Assembly: GCF_022651205.1 (NCBI RefSeq)
Contig: NZ_JALCQI010000010.1
Location: 1-42,995, forward strand
Direction of reading: 5' to 3'
From: Limosilactobacillus sp.
Lineage (GTDB): Bacteria > Bacillota > Bacilli > Lactobacillales > Lactobacillaceae
DNA: 42,995 nucleotides
Within the stretch, counting starts at the first letter, position 1, and every line of letters starts with the position of its first letter. Below, piece after piece: positions 24,783-34,677 of the stretch. The notes under the pieces are model-generated. The model was not told where the DNA came from, ran no database searches, and was given only the letters and a program-made list of their open reading frames with translations. The translations under genes and the position numbers were made by a program.

Positions 24783-25004
24783 GTGGAAACCAAAACCATA
24801 AAAATTGATCGACCGTTTATCACGTTGGGACAATTGCTTAAAGAAGAAGGGATTATCCCTACTGGTGGAGCGGCTAAATGGTTTTTAAAGGAGCATGATG
24901 TTCGGGTTAATAACGAACTTGATGATCGGCGAGGGCGGAAATTATACCCAGAAGATGTTGTGATTATTCCTGAACATGAGCCAATTATGATTAAGAGTAA
25001 GTAG
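24783..25004 (+). CDS. yaaA: S4-domain RNA-binding protein YaaA
   Basis: 73 residues, a lone S4 domain. The family is nearly always between dnaN and recF in Firmicutes. Key parts are ITLGQLLKEEGIIPTGGAAKWFL and VRVNNELDDRRGRKLYPEDVV. It is thought to bind RNA, possibly ribosomal, but the role is not well fixed. Start is GTG at 24783 with AGGTG 7 bases upstream. Eight bases separate it from recF. Confidence 0.93.
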   Translation: METKTIKIDRPFITLGQLLKEEGIIPTGGAAKWFLKEHDVRVNNELDDRRGRKLYPEDVVIIPEHEPIMIKSK

Positions 25005-25012
25005 GAAATTGC

Positions 25013-26137
25013 ATGATTCTTTCAGAATTGCACTTGCATAATTTTCGTAATTATGAGGATCTAACAGTTCAGTTTGCCCCAGGAGTTAATGTCCTTATCG
25101 GCCACAATGCACAGGGAAAAACGAATATGTTAGAGGCAATTTATGCATTGTCATTAACGAGAAGTCACCGGACTAACAACAACCGGGAGCTGATCAACTG
25201 GCAGCATAAATCAGCAACGATTAGCGGAATCGTTCAGAAAACAAGTGGACGAGTTCCGCTAGAACTAGAATTCACTCCTAAAGGAAAGCGAGCAAAGGTC
25301 AATCACCTTGAACAGGCTCGCTTATCAACATATATTGGCCAACTAAATGCCATTCTGTTTGCGCCGGAGGACTTGTCCCTCGTGAAGGGGGCACCAGCAC
25401 TGCGGCGTCATTTTATGGATATGGAATTTAGTCAGATGAGTAGTAAATACCTTTATAACGCTGGACAATACCGAACCCTATTACGCCAGAGAAATAAGTA
25501 CCTGAAGCAACTGAAATATGGCCAACAACATGACAAGGTTTTGCTTGGGGTGCTTTCGGATCAACTCGCTGCATATGGTGCGGAAGTTATTATTGCGCGT
25601 TATCAGTTCCTAAAGCATTTAGAGAAATGGGCTTCACAGCTTCATCAAAAAATTTCGCTAAACGCTGAACAGTTAAGGTTAGACTATGCTACCCAATTAA
25701 AACTGAGTCAGGATACGACTGTTGAGCAGGCCTACCAAGAATTACTTAATCTTTATCAGTCCCATGCTGATTGGGAAATTGATAAGGGGACCACAATGTA
25801 TGGGCCACAACGCGATGATATTCATTTCATGGTTAACGGGAAAAATGTTCAGTCCTTTGGTTCACAGGGGCAACAACGAACAACGGCCTTGTCCGTTAAG
25901 TTAGCAGAGATTGACCTAATGAAAGAACAAACTGGGGAATATCCGTTACTACTTCTTGACGATGTCCTATCTGAACTAGATACGATTCGTCAAACACACT
26001 TATTAACTGCCTTTCAGGATAAGGTCCAGACCTTCCTAACAACAACAAGTCTTAATGACGTTGCTCGGCAGCTAATCCATCAACCGAAAATCTTTGAAAT
26101 TGAACATGGTACTTTGAGCAAGGGGGAAACACAGTGA
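25013..26137 (+). CDS. recF: DNA replication and repair protein RecF
   Basis: 374 residues, an SMC-like ATPase that helps load RecA at gapped DNA. Walker A is [13 protein letters not shown] (about 29-41), the signature segment [17 protein letters not shown] lies near 285, and Walker B is [12 protein letters not shown] (about 310-321). AGGAA precedes the ATG. Its stop TGA overlaps the GTG start of gyrB (GTGA), so the two are translationally coupled. Confidence 0.96.
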   Translation: MILSELHLHNFRNYEDLTVQFAPGVNVLIGHNAQGKTNMLEAIYALSLTRSHRTNNNRELINWQHKSATISGIVQKTSGRVPLELEFTPKGKRAKVNHLEQARLSTYIGQLNAILFAPEDLSLVKGAPALRRHFMDMEFSQMSSKYLYNAGQYRTLLRQRNKYLKQLKYGQQHDKVLLGVLSDQLAAYGAEVIIARYQFLKHLEKWASQLHQKISLNAEQLRLDYATQLKLSQDTTVEQAYQELLNLYQSHADWEIDKGTTMYGPQRDDIHFMVNGKNVQSFGSQGQQRTTALSVKLAEIDLMKEQTGEYPLLLLDDVLSELDTIRQTHLLTAFQDKVQTFLTTTSLNDVARQLIHQPKIFEIEHGTLSKGETQ

Positions 26138-28080
26138 GCGACGAGCAAAAAGAAACAAAAGCTGAGTTAGCGAGCGAGTATGATGCCAGTCAAATTCAGG
26201 TCCTAAAAGGGCTTGATGCGGTACGAAAGCGGCCGGGGATGTATATCGGTTCGACCTCGGCTCAAGGACTACACCATTTGGTTTGGGAAATTGTCGATAA
26301 CGGAATTGATGAAGCCTTAGCAGGATTCTGTGATGAGATTAATGTGGTTGTTGAACCGGATAATAGTATTTCCGTTACCGATAACGGTCGTGGTATTCCA
26401 GTAGATACCCAAAAAGAAACTGGTAAGCCAGCGCTTGAAACTGTCTTTACCGTCCTTCATGCCGGTGGTAAGTTTGGCGGTGGCGGATACAAGGTTTCTG
26501 GTGGTCTACACGGTGTTGGTGCATCTGTCGTTAATGCTTTATCGACAGAACTTGATGTTAAAGTTGCCCGTCAAGGCAAGCGTTACTACATGGACTTCGA
26601 TCACGGTCATGTTAAGACCTCGATGAAGGTTATTGACGAAAACGTACCGGAAGATGTTCATGGGACAACCGTTCACTTTAAGCCAGATCCGGAAATTTTC
26701 CGTGAAACGACAACGTACAATATCAAAACATTAACCAATCGTCTCCGTGAATTAGCCTTCTTGAATAAGGGACTTAAGATTACGATTGAGGATAAGCGTG
26801 ACGAAAAACCAGAACGGCAAGAATTCCATTACGAAGGTGGGATTCGACACTACGTTGATTTCTTGAATGAAGGAAAGACGACTCTTTTTGAACCGCCAAT
26901 TTATGTTGAGGGAAAGGAAAACGGCATTACAGTTGAAGTTTCCCTTCAATATACGGATTCATACCGGAGCGAATTATTAACGTTTACTAACAATATCCAT
27001 ACCTACGAAGGTGGGACGCACGAGACCGGGTTCAAGATGGCCTTAACCCGGGTAATAAATGATTATGGCCACAAGGCAGGTGTCTTAAAGAATAACGAGA
27101 CGCTTTCTGGTGATGATGTGCGTGAAGGATTGACAGCGGTTGTTTCGATTAAGCACCCTGACCCACAGTTTGAGGGACAAACGAAAACAAAGCTGGGTAA
27201 TTCAGATGCACGGACCGCAACGGATCATGTCTTTGCTGCAACCTTTAACAGGTTCTTGCTTGAACACCCTGATGAAGCGCGACAGATCATTGAAAAGGGG
27301 CAATTAGCTTCTAAGGCACGGGTTGCTGCTAAACGAGCTCGGGAAGTTACCCGAAAGAAGAGCGGATTGGAAATCAGCAACCTGCCAGGTAAGTTAGCTG
27401 ATAATACAAGTAAGGATCCAAATATCTCTGAACTGTTTATCGTCGAGGGGGACTCGGCCGGTGGTTCTGCAAAACAGGGACGTTCTCGGCTGACTCAAGC
27501 TATTTTGCCAATTCGGGGGAAGATCCTGAATGTTGAAAAGGCAACCCTTGACCGGGTCTTAGCAAACGATGAAATTCGATCCCTTTTCACAGCATTAGGA
27601 ACTGGCTTCGGTGAAGATTTCGATATTACTAAGGCCAATTACCATAAGTTAATTATCATGACCGATGCCGATGTTGATGGTGCACATATTCGAACACTGC
27701 TCCTGACACTCTTCTACCGGTTCATGAAGCCAATGATTACTCATGGTTATGTTTACATTGCCCAACCACCTCTATATCAGGTTCGTCAAGGTAAATTCGT
27801 TAGATATATTGAATCAGATGAAGAACTCGATCGGGTTGTTAATTCCCTTCAGCCAAGTCCTAAGCCAGTTATCCAACGGTACAAGGGTCTTGGTGAAATG
27901 GATGCCGAACAATTGTGGGAAACCACAATGGATCCCGAAAAGCGTCACCTGCTTCGGGTTAACCTCGATGACGCTAAGGCAGCAGAACAAATCTTCCCAA
28001 TGCTAATGGGGAATAAAGTTACACCGCGTCGTGAATTTATCGAAAAGAACGCCAAGTTTGTTGAGAACCTTGATTTGTAA
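26134..28080 (+). CDS. gyrB: DNA gyrase subunit B
   Basis: 648 residues, the ATPase subunit of gyrase. The GHKL ATP site includes [15 protein letters not shown] and VTDNGRGIP, with [15 protein letters not shown] after. The TOPRIM domain has [13 protein letters not shown] and the [13 protein letters not shown] metal site, and the C-terminal part holds [15 protein letters not shown]. It starts at GTG 26134, overlapping the recF stop, with AAGGGGG 7 bases upstream. It is followed 24 bases later by gyrA. Confidence 0.97.
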   Translation: MSDEQKETKAELASEYDASQIQVLKGLDAVRKRPGMYIGSTSAQGLHHLVWEIVDNGIDEALAGFCDEINVVVEPDNSISVTDNGRGIPVDTQKETGKPALETVFTVLHAGGKFGGGGYKVSGGLHGVGASVVNALSTELDVKVARQGKRYYMDFDHGHVKTSMKVIDENVPEDVHGTTVHFKPDPEIFRETTTYNIKTLTNRLRELAFLNKGLKITIEDKRDEKPERQEFHYEGGIRHYVDFLNEGKTTLFEPPIYVEGKENGITVEVSLQYTDSYRSELLTFTNNIHTYEGGTHETGFKMALTRVINDYGHKAGVLKNNETLSGDDVREGLTAVVSIKHPDPQFEGQTKTKLGNSDARTATDHVFAATFNRFLLEHPDEARQIIEKGQLASKARVAAKRAREVTRKKSGLEISNLPGKLADNTSKDPNISELFIVEGDSAGGSAKQGRSRLTQAILPIRGKILNVEKATLDRVLANDEIRSLFTALGTGFGEDFDITKANYHKLIIMTDADVDGAHIRTLLLTLFYRFMKPMITHGYVYIAQPPLYQVRQGKFVRYIESDEELDRVVNSLQPSPKPVIQRYKGLGEMDAEQLWETTMDPEKRHLLRVNLDDAKAAEQIFPMLMGNKVTPRREFIEKNAKFVENLDL

Positions 28081-28104
28081 AAAAGCAAAGGAGGAACAAA
28101 GATA

Positions 28105-30636
28105 GTGGCTGATAATGAACTATCAAATAGCCGGATTACGGACGTTAACTTGACTAGTCAAATGAAAAATTCATTCCTTGACTATGCCATGAGTGTTATC
28201 GTCTCCCGGGCGCTGCCTGATGTACGGGATGGGTTGAAACCAGTACAGCGACGGATCCTGTACGGAATGAATGAATTAGGGGTTACTCCTGATAAGCCAT
28301 ACAAGAAGTCTGCCCGGATTGTTGGGGATGTTATGGGGAAATTCCACCCCCACGGTGACTCTTCAATTTACGAAGGGTTAGTTCGGATGGCTCAGGATTT
28401 TAGTTATCGGTACATGTTAGTTGATGGTCACGGTAACTTTGGTTCAATTGATGGTGATAGCCCTGCCGCCATGCGGTATACCGAAGCAAAGATGAGCAAG
28501 ATTGCTGTTGAAATGCTCCGGGATATTAATAAAGACACTGTTGATTTCCAAGATAACTATGATGGAACTGAAAAAGAACCAACTGTTTTACCGGCTCGTT
28601 TTCCAAACTTGCTTGTTAACGGTGCTTCAGGAATTGCCGTTGGGATGGCCACGAATATTCCAACCCATAATTTAGGAGAAGTAATTAGTGCAATCCACGT
28701 ACTAATGGATAACCCTGATGCAACGACTGAGGACCTAATGAAGGTCTTACCAGGTCCTGATTTTCCAACTGGCGGTGTTGTCATGGGTAAGTCAGGTATT
28801 CGGAAGGCTTATGAGACGGGTCGCGGGACAATTATTGTTCGGGCTAAGGTTGACATTGAGGAACGGAAAAATGGTCGACAACAGATTGTCGTTCATGAAA
28901 TTCCGTACATGGTTAACAAGGCGAAGTTGATTGAACGGATCGCTGATTTGGCCCGGAATAAGGAAATTGAAGGAATCACTGACGTTAACGATGAAACTGA
29001 CCGTGAAGGGATGCGGATCGTGATTGATGTGCGTCGTGATGCCAGTGCCGAAGTGATCTTAAATAACCTTTACAAGATGACTTTGATGCAAACGACTTTT
29101 AACTTTAATATGCTAGCGATCGTTAACGGTGCACCAAAGATTCTTAGCTTAAAGGAAATCCTTAAGTATTACCTCGAACACCAAGAAAATGTTGTTCGTC
29201 GGCGGACACAATTCGAGTTGAAGAAGGCTGAAAACCGGGCACATATCGTTGCCGGTTTGCGGATTGCTCTAGACCACATTGATGAGATTATTAATATCAT
29301 CCGGAACTCACAAACAAGTGAGATCGCGAAGAACCAGTTGATGGAGAATTATGGTTTGTCAGATCGACAAGCACAGGCAATCCTTGATATGCGGTTGGTC
29401 CGGTTAACCGGATTAGAGCGGGAAAAGATTGAAGCTGAATACAAGAAATTAATGGCTGCAATCGCTGACTATAAGGATATTCTTGCTCACCAAGAACGAA
29501 TTAACAAAATTATCTATGATGAACTGTTAGAAATCCAAAAGAAGTTTGGTGATAAGCGGCGAACTGAGCTTCAAGTTGGTGACATTACCAATATTGAAGA
29601 TGAAGATTTGATTGAAGAAGAATCAATCATTGTTACCTTGACACATAATGGCTACATTAAACGGCTACCGGTTGATGAATTTAAATCTCAACATCGTGGT
29701 GGTCGTGGTGTTAAGGGGATGGGAGTCCACAAAGACGACTTCATTGAACAATTGATTTCTAGTGATACGCATGACCTTCTTCTCTTCTTTACCAACTCTG
29801 GAAAGGTCTACTCCATGAAAGGGTATGAAATTCCAGAATACGGTCGTTCCGCACAGGGAATTCCAATTATTAACTTGTTGGGAATTGACAATAAAGAAAA
29901 GATTAGTGCTGTGATTAACGTTTCACATGAAACCAATGACGACGATAAGCTTCTCTTCTTTACCACCAAGAAGGGAACTGTAAAACGAACTCCGGTTACT
30001 GAATTTAAGAATATTCGGAGTAATGGTTTGAAAGCAATTAACCTCCATGATGATGACGAATTGATTCATGTTGATATTGTTAAGGATCAGCAGAACATGA
30101 TTATCGGAACTCATCATGGTTATGCGTTGAGCTTTAACTCATCAGTAGTACGGTCGATGGGTCGTTCAGCTGCTGGGGTACGAGGAATTCGTCTCCGAGA
30201 TGAGGATTATGTCATTGGCGCAGCACCACTTGATGATGACAGTAATGTTTTAGTAATTAGTGAGTTAGGTTACGGTAAGCAAACCCCTGCTAACGAATAC
30301 CCAATTAAGGGTCGTGGTGGCTTAGGTGTAAAGACCGTTAACGTCACAAAGAAGAACGGACCACTAGTTGGCCTTACAACTGTTAAGGGTGACGAAGATA
30401 TTATGCTGGTTACTGATCATGGTGTGATTATCCGCTTCGGTGTTGAGACCGTATCACAGACTGGTCGTTCAGCATTAGGTGTTCACTTAATTAAGATGGA
30501 CAAGGGAACGCATGTTGCTACGATTGCAAAGGTTGAAAAGGAAAGCGATGAGGAAGATGATTCTTCATCAAATGAAAACTCAACCAGCAATGATGAACAA
30601 GAAGTAGAAACATCTGCACCCGAAAAAGATGAATAA
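28105..30636 (+). CDS. gyrA: DNA gyrase subunit A
   Basis: 843 residues, the DNA-cleaving and wrapping subunit. The catalytic tyrosine is in [10 protein letters not shown] and the winged-helix region includes [11 protein letters not shown]. The quinolone-determining segment reads [10 protein letters not shown], i.e. Ser and Glu at the two resistance hot spots, which looks like wild type. The C-terminal domain shows repeated GRxxxG-type blades (for example [22 protein letters not shown]) and the GyrA box [11 protein letters not shown]. An acidic tail ends the protein ([13 protein letters not shown] onward). Start GTG with AAAGGAGG upstream; strong terminator after it. Confidence 0.97.
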   Translation: MADNELSNSRITDVNLTSQMKNSFLDYAMSVIVSRALPDVRDGLKPVQRRILYGMNELGVTPDKPYKKSARIVGDVMGKFHPHGDSSIYEGLVRMAQDFSYRYMLVDGHGNFGSIDGDSPAAMRYTEAKMSKIAVEMLRDINKDTVDFQDNYDGTEKEPTVLPARFPNLLVNGASGIAVGMATNIPTHNLGEVISAIHVLMDNPDATTEDLMKVLPGPDFPTGGVVMGKSGIRKAYETGRGTIIVRAKVDIEERKNGRQQIVVHEIPYMVNKAKLIERIADLARNKEIEGITDVNDETDREGMRIVIDVRRDASAEVILNNLYKMTLMQTTFNFNMLAIVNGAPKILSLKEILKYYLEHQENVVRRRTQFELKKAENRAHIVAGLRIALDHIDEIINIIRNSQTSEIAKNQLMENYGLSDRQAQAILDMRLVRLTGLEREKIEAEYKKLMAAIADYKDILAHQERINKIIYDELLEIQKKFGDKRRTELQVGDITNIEDEDLIEEESIIVTLTHNGYIKRLPVDEFKSQHRGGRGVKGMGVHKDDFIEQLISSDTHDLLLFFTNSGKVYSMKGYEIPEYGRSAQGIPIINLLGIDNKEKISAVINVSHETNDDDKLLFFTTKKGTVKRTPVTEFKNIRSNGLKAINLHDDDELIHVDIVKDQQNMIIGTHHGYALSFNSSVVRSMGRSAAGVRGIRLRDEDYVIGAAPLDDDSNVLVISELGYGKQTPANEYPIKGRGGLGVKTVNVTKKNGPLVGLTTVKGDEDIMLVTDHGVIIRFGVETVSQTGRSALGVHLIKMDKGTHVATIAKVEKESDEEDDSSSNENSTSNDEQEVETSAPEKDE

Positions 30637-30645
30637 ATAAAATAT

Positions 30646-30696
30646 AAATCCTGAATTATTACGTCTTTATTAATTAGACCGCAAATTCAGGATTTT
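30646..30696 (+). terminator. Rho-independent terminator of gyrA
   Basis: AAATCCTGAATT and AATTCAGGATTT pair perfectly around a 26-nt loop, with TTTTCTTG following. Confidence 0.8.
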
Positions 30697-30711
30697 CTTG
30701 TTACCTGTTCC

Positions 30712-30740
30712 TTGTTTTAAACCAATGTCTGTGGTATATT
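30712..30740 (+). promoter_or_regulatory. Promoter of the rpsF-ssb-rpsR operon
   Basis: TTGTTT (30712-30717), 17-base spacer, TATATT (30735-30740) with an extended TGG just before it. Confidence 0.75.
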
Positions 30741-30764
30741 TTATTCTTGTGAGTATACGTAACA

Positions 30765-30816
30765 GACGTCTACTCTCCTTGTTCTTCTTAATTTATTAAC
30801 GGGAAGAGCCAGAGTC
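30765..30816 (+). promoter_or_regulatory. Leader hairpin upstream of rpsF (S6:S18 autoregulation candidate)
   Basis: In the leader GAC, TCT, CTCT and CC on the left pair with GG, AGAG, AGA and GTC on the right. The interruptions are a GA step and a CC bulge opposite a single A; the terminal loop is A/T-rich and ends in AAC. Operons encoding S6 and S18 often carry a hairpin with a CCG-type bulge bound by S6:S18. The resemblance is loose, and the structure ends just before the ribosome site. Confidence 0.4.
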
Positions 30817-30836
30817 CATAAGGAGGTGTAACATTC

Positions 30837-31133
30837 ATGGAAACACGTAAATATGAAATTACTTACATCATTCGTCCTGACATGGAAGAATCTGCAAAGA
30901 GTGATCTTGTAGCTCGTTTTGACAAGGTTCTTGAGGACAATGGTGCAACTATCGCTGATTCCAAAGATTGGTCAACACGCCGGTTTGCTTACCCAATTGA
31001 CAAGTACACTGAAGGTACTTACCACGTGGTAAACCTTACTACCGACACTGACGAAGCCTTAAACGAATTCGATCGTTTAGCTAAGTTCAGCGATGATATC
31101 CTACGTCACATGATCATCAAGCGTGAAGCTTAA
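30837..31133 (+). CDS. rpsF: Small ribosomal subunit protein bS6
   Basis: 98 residues, full length; begins [18 protein letters not shown] and contains [18 protein letters not shown], the core of S6. It binds 16S rRNA together with S18, which is encoded two genes downstream. The ribosome site AAGGAGG lies about 10 bases before the ATG. First gene of the classic rpsF-ssb-rpsR operon. Confidence 0.97.
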   Translation: METRKYEITYIIRPDMEESAKSDLVARFDKVLEDNGATIADSKDWSTRRFAYPIDKYTEGTYHVVNLTTDTDEALNEFDRLAKFSDDILRHMIIKREA

Positions 31134-31168
31134 TTTGATCTTCAATTAATAGAGAGGAGACGAGATCT

Positions 31169-31720
31169 ATGATTAATCGTGCAGTACTTACTGGACGCTT
31201 AACAAGAGATCCTGAGTTGCGGTACACAACCAGTGGAACAGCTGTTGTATCCTTTACACTAGCTGTTGATCGTCAATTCCGGAACCAAAACGGTGATCGG
31301 GATGCTGACTTTATCAATTGCGTCATTTGGCGTAAATCCGCTGAAAACTTTAGTAACTTTACTCATAAGGGATCCCTAGTTGGAATCGAAGGACGGATTC
31401 AAACCCGGAATTACGAAAACCAACAAGGAAACCGGGTTTACGTTACTGAAGTTGTTGTCGATAATTTTGCACTGCTTGAACCACGGCAAAATGGTGGTAG
31501 TCAACAACAATATGGCAACCAACAACCATTTGGCGGTCAAGGTCAACCACAGTACAATAATAATCAACCACAACCTGGAAATAATGCTCCTCAAGCTAAT
31601 TCGTCAAACAATGGCTTTGGTGGTAACAATAACCAATCAAGCCAACCAGATAATCAATTCCCTGATAGTGGGGATGACGGTCAATCCATTGACCTATCTG
31701 ATGACGAATTACCATTCTAA
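31169..31720 (+). CDS. ssb: Single-stranded DNA-binding protein
   Basis: 183 residues. The OB fold occupies about 1-108 ([40 protein letters not shown]-type segment [16 protein letters not shown]). A low-complexity linker rich in Gln, Asn and Gly follows (about 110-165), then the conserved acidic tip DDELPF that docks replication and repair partners. It protects single-stranded DNA as a tetramer. The linker also creates a long shadow frame that is not a gene. Ribosome site GAGGAG upstream of the ATG. Confidence 0.97.
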   Translation: MINRAVLTGRLTRDPELRYTTSGTAVVSFTLAVDRQFRNQNGDRDADFINCVIWRKSAENFSNFTHKGSLVGIEGRIQTRNYENQQGNRVYVTEVVVDNFALLEPRQNGGSQQQYGNQQPFGGQGQPQYNNNQPQPGNNAPQANSSNNGFGGNNNQSSQPDNQFPDSGDDGQSIDLSDDELPF

Positions 31721-31750
31721 AACTTTTTAACCAGATAGGAGGGTAATTTC

Positions 31751-31987
31751 ATGGCACAACAACGTCGTGGCGGCCGTCGTCGTCGTAAAGTCGACTTTAT
31801 CGCCGCAAACCACATCGACTACATCGATTACAAAGACACTGATTTATTACGTCGGTTCATTTCTGAACGGGGTAAGATTTTACCACGTCGGGTTACTGGT
31901 ACTAGCGCCAAGAACCAACGTAAGTTAACTATCGCTATCAAGCGAGCTCGGATTATGGGTCTTTTGCCATTTGTTGCTGAAGACTAA
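31751..31987 (+). CDS. rpsR: Small ribosomal subunit protein bS18
   Basis: 78 residues, full length and basic; includes [21 protein letters not shown] and [28 protein letters not shown], the S18 core. It lacks the Cys residues of zinc-binding S18 variants. AGGAGGG lies 7-8 bases before the ATG. A terminator ends the operon at 32001-32043. Confidence 0.97.
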   Translation: MAQQRRGGRRRRKVDFIAANHIDYIDYKDTDLLRRFISERGKILPRRVTGTSAKNQRKLTIAIKRARIMGLLPFVAED

Positions 31988-32000
31988 TTCCGTAGAATTA

Positions 32001-32043
32001 ATAAAGAATCGTAGCAGATTATTGTTGCGATTCTTTATTTTTA
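32001..32043 (+). terminator. Rho-independent terminator of rpsR
   Basis: AAAGAATCG...GCA pairs with TGTTGCGATTCTTT, followed by ATTTTT. Confidence 0.85.
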
Positions 32044-32167
32044 AAATATTTTCCCTATTCGGTAAGTCTCAAGATGTAGTTAAATAAGGCAATGTGATAT
32101 TATAGATATTGATTTATTTAACAAAGATTAAGAATTAGAGAAAATGTTAAACATCGGGAGGACCAGT

Positions 32168-34192
32168 ATGAGAGATCTTTTTAGTCGAGAATACTGGCGA
32201 GAGCTGTTTAAGCAGCCGGCAGTTCGTTGGAATTTTATTTATATTTTAATTTTGACAATCCTTAGTTTGGTACTAGGATTTTGTATTAGCTGGCTTTTAG
32301 GAATTGTAATCCTAATTGCGGCAATTTTTGGTAGTCAGGTTAGTATCAGGCGTTTACGGACAATCGTGGATGATGCTCATGAATACTTAGCAGATTTAAC
32401 TTACCGGGTTGAACAGGGCCAGCAAGAGGCTTTGCTTAAGATGCCAATGGGAATCATCTTGATGAATAAGCAGGGAGAAATTCAATGGATTAATCCTTAC
32501 ATGGCAAAGTACTTTGAACTCAAGATTGTTGTGGGTAAAAAGCTTAAGGAAGTTGATGTCGAACTCGCTAAATTAGAAAATGTTCATCGTAATGACAAGT
32601 TGCCTAAAATAGTTACCTGGCAAAATCGGCAGTTTGAGTTTCTTGTTCAACGGGACAATCACGTTATCTACCTGATGGATGTAACGAATTATGAGGAAAT
32701 TAATAAACGTTACAAGCAGCAACAAATTTTCTTGGGGAATATTTACCTGGATAACTATATTGAGTTAACCCAAGGAATGAGCGATTCTGACGTTTCTAAC
32801 CTTCATAATTACGTAACTTCGGAGATTAGCAAGTGGGCCGCAGAGAACCACTTGTTGATGAAAGTGATTGATGACGATAATTACTTAATTATTGGTCACC
32901 AGGCTTCATTGAAGCAATTAGAAGAAAAGAAATTTAAGATCCTTGATATTATTCGGGAAAATACGTCAAAGCAAAACTCACCGGTAACGCTAAGTGTGGG
33001 AATTGCTTATGGTGAAAACAACCTGGTTAAATTAGCTGATACTGCTCAGAACAACCTTGATCTTGCTTTAGGTCGAGGTGGTGATCAGGTGGTTGTCCGT
33101 GCTCACGATTCAGAGGCTCGGTTCTACGGTGGGAAGACTAACCCAATGGAGAAACGGACTCGGGTACGTGCTCGAATGATTAGTCAAGCGCTCCAAGAAT
33201 TAATGGCCCAAGCAGATCAGCTCTTTGTAATGGGGCATAAGAACCCTGATATGGATTCACTTGGGGCTTGTTTGGGAATCAGGCGAATTGCTGAAATGAA
33301 CAATCGTGAATGTTGGATTGTTATCGATGATGAACAGACCCATTCAGATATTCAGCGGCTTTTGAAGCAAATGGATAACTATCAGGAAATTAAGGAGCAC
33401 ATTATTACTCCTGAAGAGGCTTTGGAAAAAGCAACTCCTAATAGCCTACTAGTAATGGTTGATCATGCTAAGAAGGGGATTACGATTGCTCCAGAGCTTT
33501 ATGAGCGATTACAGAACCGGTTAGTGATTATTGATCACCATCGGCGCAGTGAGGAGTTCCCTGAAAATCCATTATTGGTTTATATCGAACCATATGCTTC
33601 ATCGACTTGTGAGTTGATTACTGAAATGTTTGAATACCAGCCACGGGAAGGGAAAGGCTTAAATAAACTGGAAGCAACAGCAATGTTGACAGGAATTCAG
33701 ATTGATACTAAGTCGTTTACCAAGAGTGCCGGGACACGGACATTTGATGCAGCAAGTTATTTGCGGTCAGCTGGTGCCGATGGAATGATGATTCAGATGT
33801 TTATGAAGGAGAATGCGGATAACTTCATGAAACGGAATCATTTGATCTCTCGGGCAGAGTTAAATAATTCGCTTGCAATTTGTGCGGGTGAGGAGGATCA
33901 GATTTATGACCCTGTTACGGCCGCCCAGGCAGCTGATATGCTCTTGCAGGTTAATGGTGTTGAAGCAGCATTTGTTATCACTAAACGAGTCGATGGGATT
34001 GTCTGCATTTCAGCTCGATCCATGGGGGACGTAAACGTTCAAGTAATCATGGAGAGAATGGGTGGCGGTGGTCACCTGGCCAATGCTGCAACTCAAATAA
34101 AGGGAAAGACAATTGAGGAAGTTAAGCAAACGCTAATTGACCAATTGAGTAAAACAGAGGATGATAGTAGTGAAGAATCAACGGAGGAGTGA
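32168..34192 (+). CDS. gdpP: Cyclic di-AMP phosphodiesterase GdpP
   Basis: 674 residues. Two N-terminal membrane segments (about 18-60), a PAS-like domain, and a degenerate GGDEF domain are followed by the DHH/DHHA1 phosphodiesterase. Its metal motifs are MGHKNPDMDSLGA (near 350), VDHAKKG, the DHH of IIDHHRRSEEF (near 455) and the C-terminal GGGGHLANAA. It degrades c-di-AMP, which controls potassium and osmolyte uptake and wall stress. I chose ATG 32168 because GGGAGG is 6 bases upstream; eight further in-frame codons upstream lack a site. The upstream TGATATTAT is a possible extended -10. rplI follows at once, likely co-transcribed. Confidence 0.95.
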   Translation: MRDLFSREYWRELFKQPAVRWNFIYILILTILSLVLGFCISWLLGIVILIAAIFGSQVSIRRLRTIVDDAHEYLADLTYRVEQGQQEALLKMPMGIILMNKQGEIQWINPYMAKYFELKIVVGKKLKEVDVELAKLENVHRNDKLPKIVTWQNRQFEFLVQRDNHVIYLMDVTNYEEINKRYKQQQIFLGNIYLDNYIELTQGMSDSDVSNLHNYVTSEISKWAAENHLLMKVIDDDNYLIIGHQASLKQLEEKKFKILDIIRENTSKQNSPVTLSVGIAYGENNLVKLADTAQNNLDLALGRGGDQVVVRAHDSEARFYGGKTNPMEKRTRVRARMISQALQELMAQADQLFVMGHKNPDMDSLGACLGIRRIAEMNNRECWIVIDDEQTHSDIQRLLKQMDNYQEIKEHIITPEEALEKATPNSLLVMVDHAKKGITIAPELYERLQNRLVIIDHHRRSEEFPENPLLVYIEPYASSTCELITEMFEYQPREGKGLNKLEATAMLTGIQIDTKSFTKSAGTRTFDAASYLRSAGADGMMIQMFMKENADNFMKRNHLISRAELNNSLAICAGEEDQIYDPVTAAQAADMLLQVNGVEAAFVITKRVDGIVCISARSMGDVNVQVIMERMGGGGHLANAATQIKGKTIEEVKQTLIDQLSKTEDDSSEESTEE

Positions 34193-34197
34193 CTAGG

Positions 34198-34650
34198 ATG
34201 AAAGTTATTTTTGTTCAAGATGTACGTGGTCGCGGTAAGCGGGGCCAAGTAAAAGATGTTCCTGATGGCTATGCTCAGAACTACCTTATTAAGCGTGGCT
34301 TGGCTAAGCAGGCTACTCATGCTGCGATGAGTCAACTGGCTGGTCAACAACGGGCAGAAGAGAAGCACGCTGCTGAAGAACTTGCTGAATCAAAGAAGCT
34401 CAAAAAGATTCTTGAAGATGACAAGACAGTAGTTGAGCTAAGCGGTAAGGCTGGGACTGACGGTCGGATGTTCGGTTCGATCTCTACTAAACAAATTGCA
34501 ACCGCATTGCAAAAGCAGTTCAATGTTAAGATTGATAAGCGGAAGATTGAACTTGCAGCACCAATCAAGGCGTTAGGTTATGTTAACGTGCCAATTAAGT
34601 TGCACCCACAAGTAATGGCTGAAATTCGGGTTCACATTGCTGAAAAGTAA
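34198..34650 (+). CDS. rplI: Large ribosomal subunit protein bL9
   Basis: 150 residues, full length; N-terminal domain MKVIFVQDVRGRGKRGQVKDV and YLIKRGLAKQAT, then a long connecting helix and the C-terminal rRNA-binding domain. Start ATG 34198 has GGAGG 10 bases upstream and gives the canonical N-terminus; a GTG at 34189, overlapping the gdpP stop, would be too close to that site. Confidence 0.97.
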   Translation: MKVIFVQDVRGRGKRGQVKDVPDGYAQNYLIKRGLAKQATHAAMSQLAGQQRAEEKHAAEELAESKKLKKILEDDKTVVELSGKAGTDGRMFGSISTKQIATALQKQFNVKIDKRKIELAAPIKALGYVNVPIKLHPQVMAEIRVHIAEK

Positions 34651-34677
34651 GCTCATTGATTAAAGGAGCGTATCGTC

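Noticed and set aside
28320..28380. Possible fluoroquinolone-resistance change in GyrA (Ser and Glu in GDSSIYE)
   Set aside because: Both residues are the usual susceptible-type residues in Gram-positive GyrA, so no resistance is implied.
31500..31640. Short tandem-like CAA/AAT-rich sequence that could be taken for a repeat array
   Set aside because: It is the low-complexity Gln/Asn/Gly linker of Ssb; no regular spacers, so not a CRISPR array.
31380..31730. 116-codon frame overlapping ssb on the same strand
   Set aside because: Frame-shifted reading of the Gln/Asn-rich ssb linker; the ssb frame carries the conserved OB fold and DDELPF tip.
34189..34197. GTG start for rplI overlapping the gdpP stop
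   Set aside because: It abuts the GGAGG site directly, and the ATG at 34198 gives the canonical L9 N-terminus with normal spacing.
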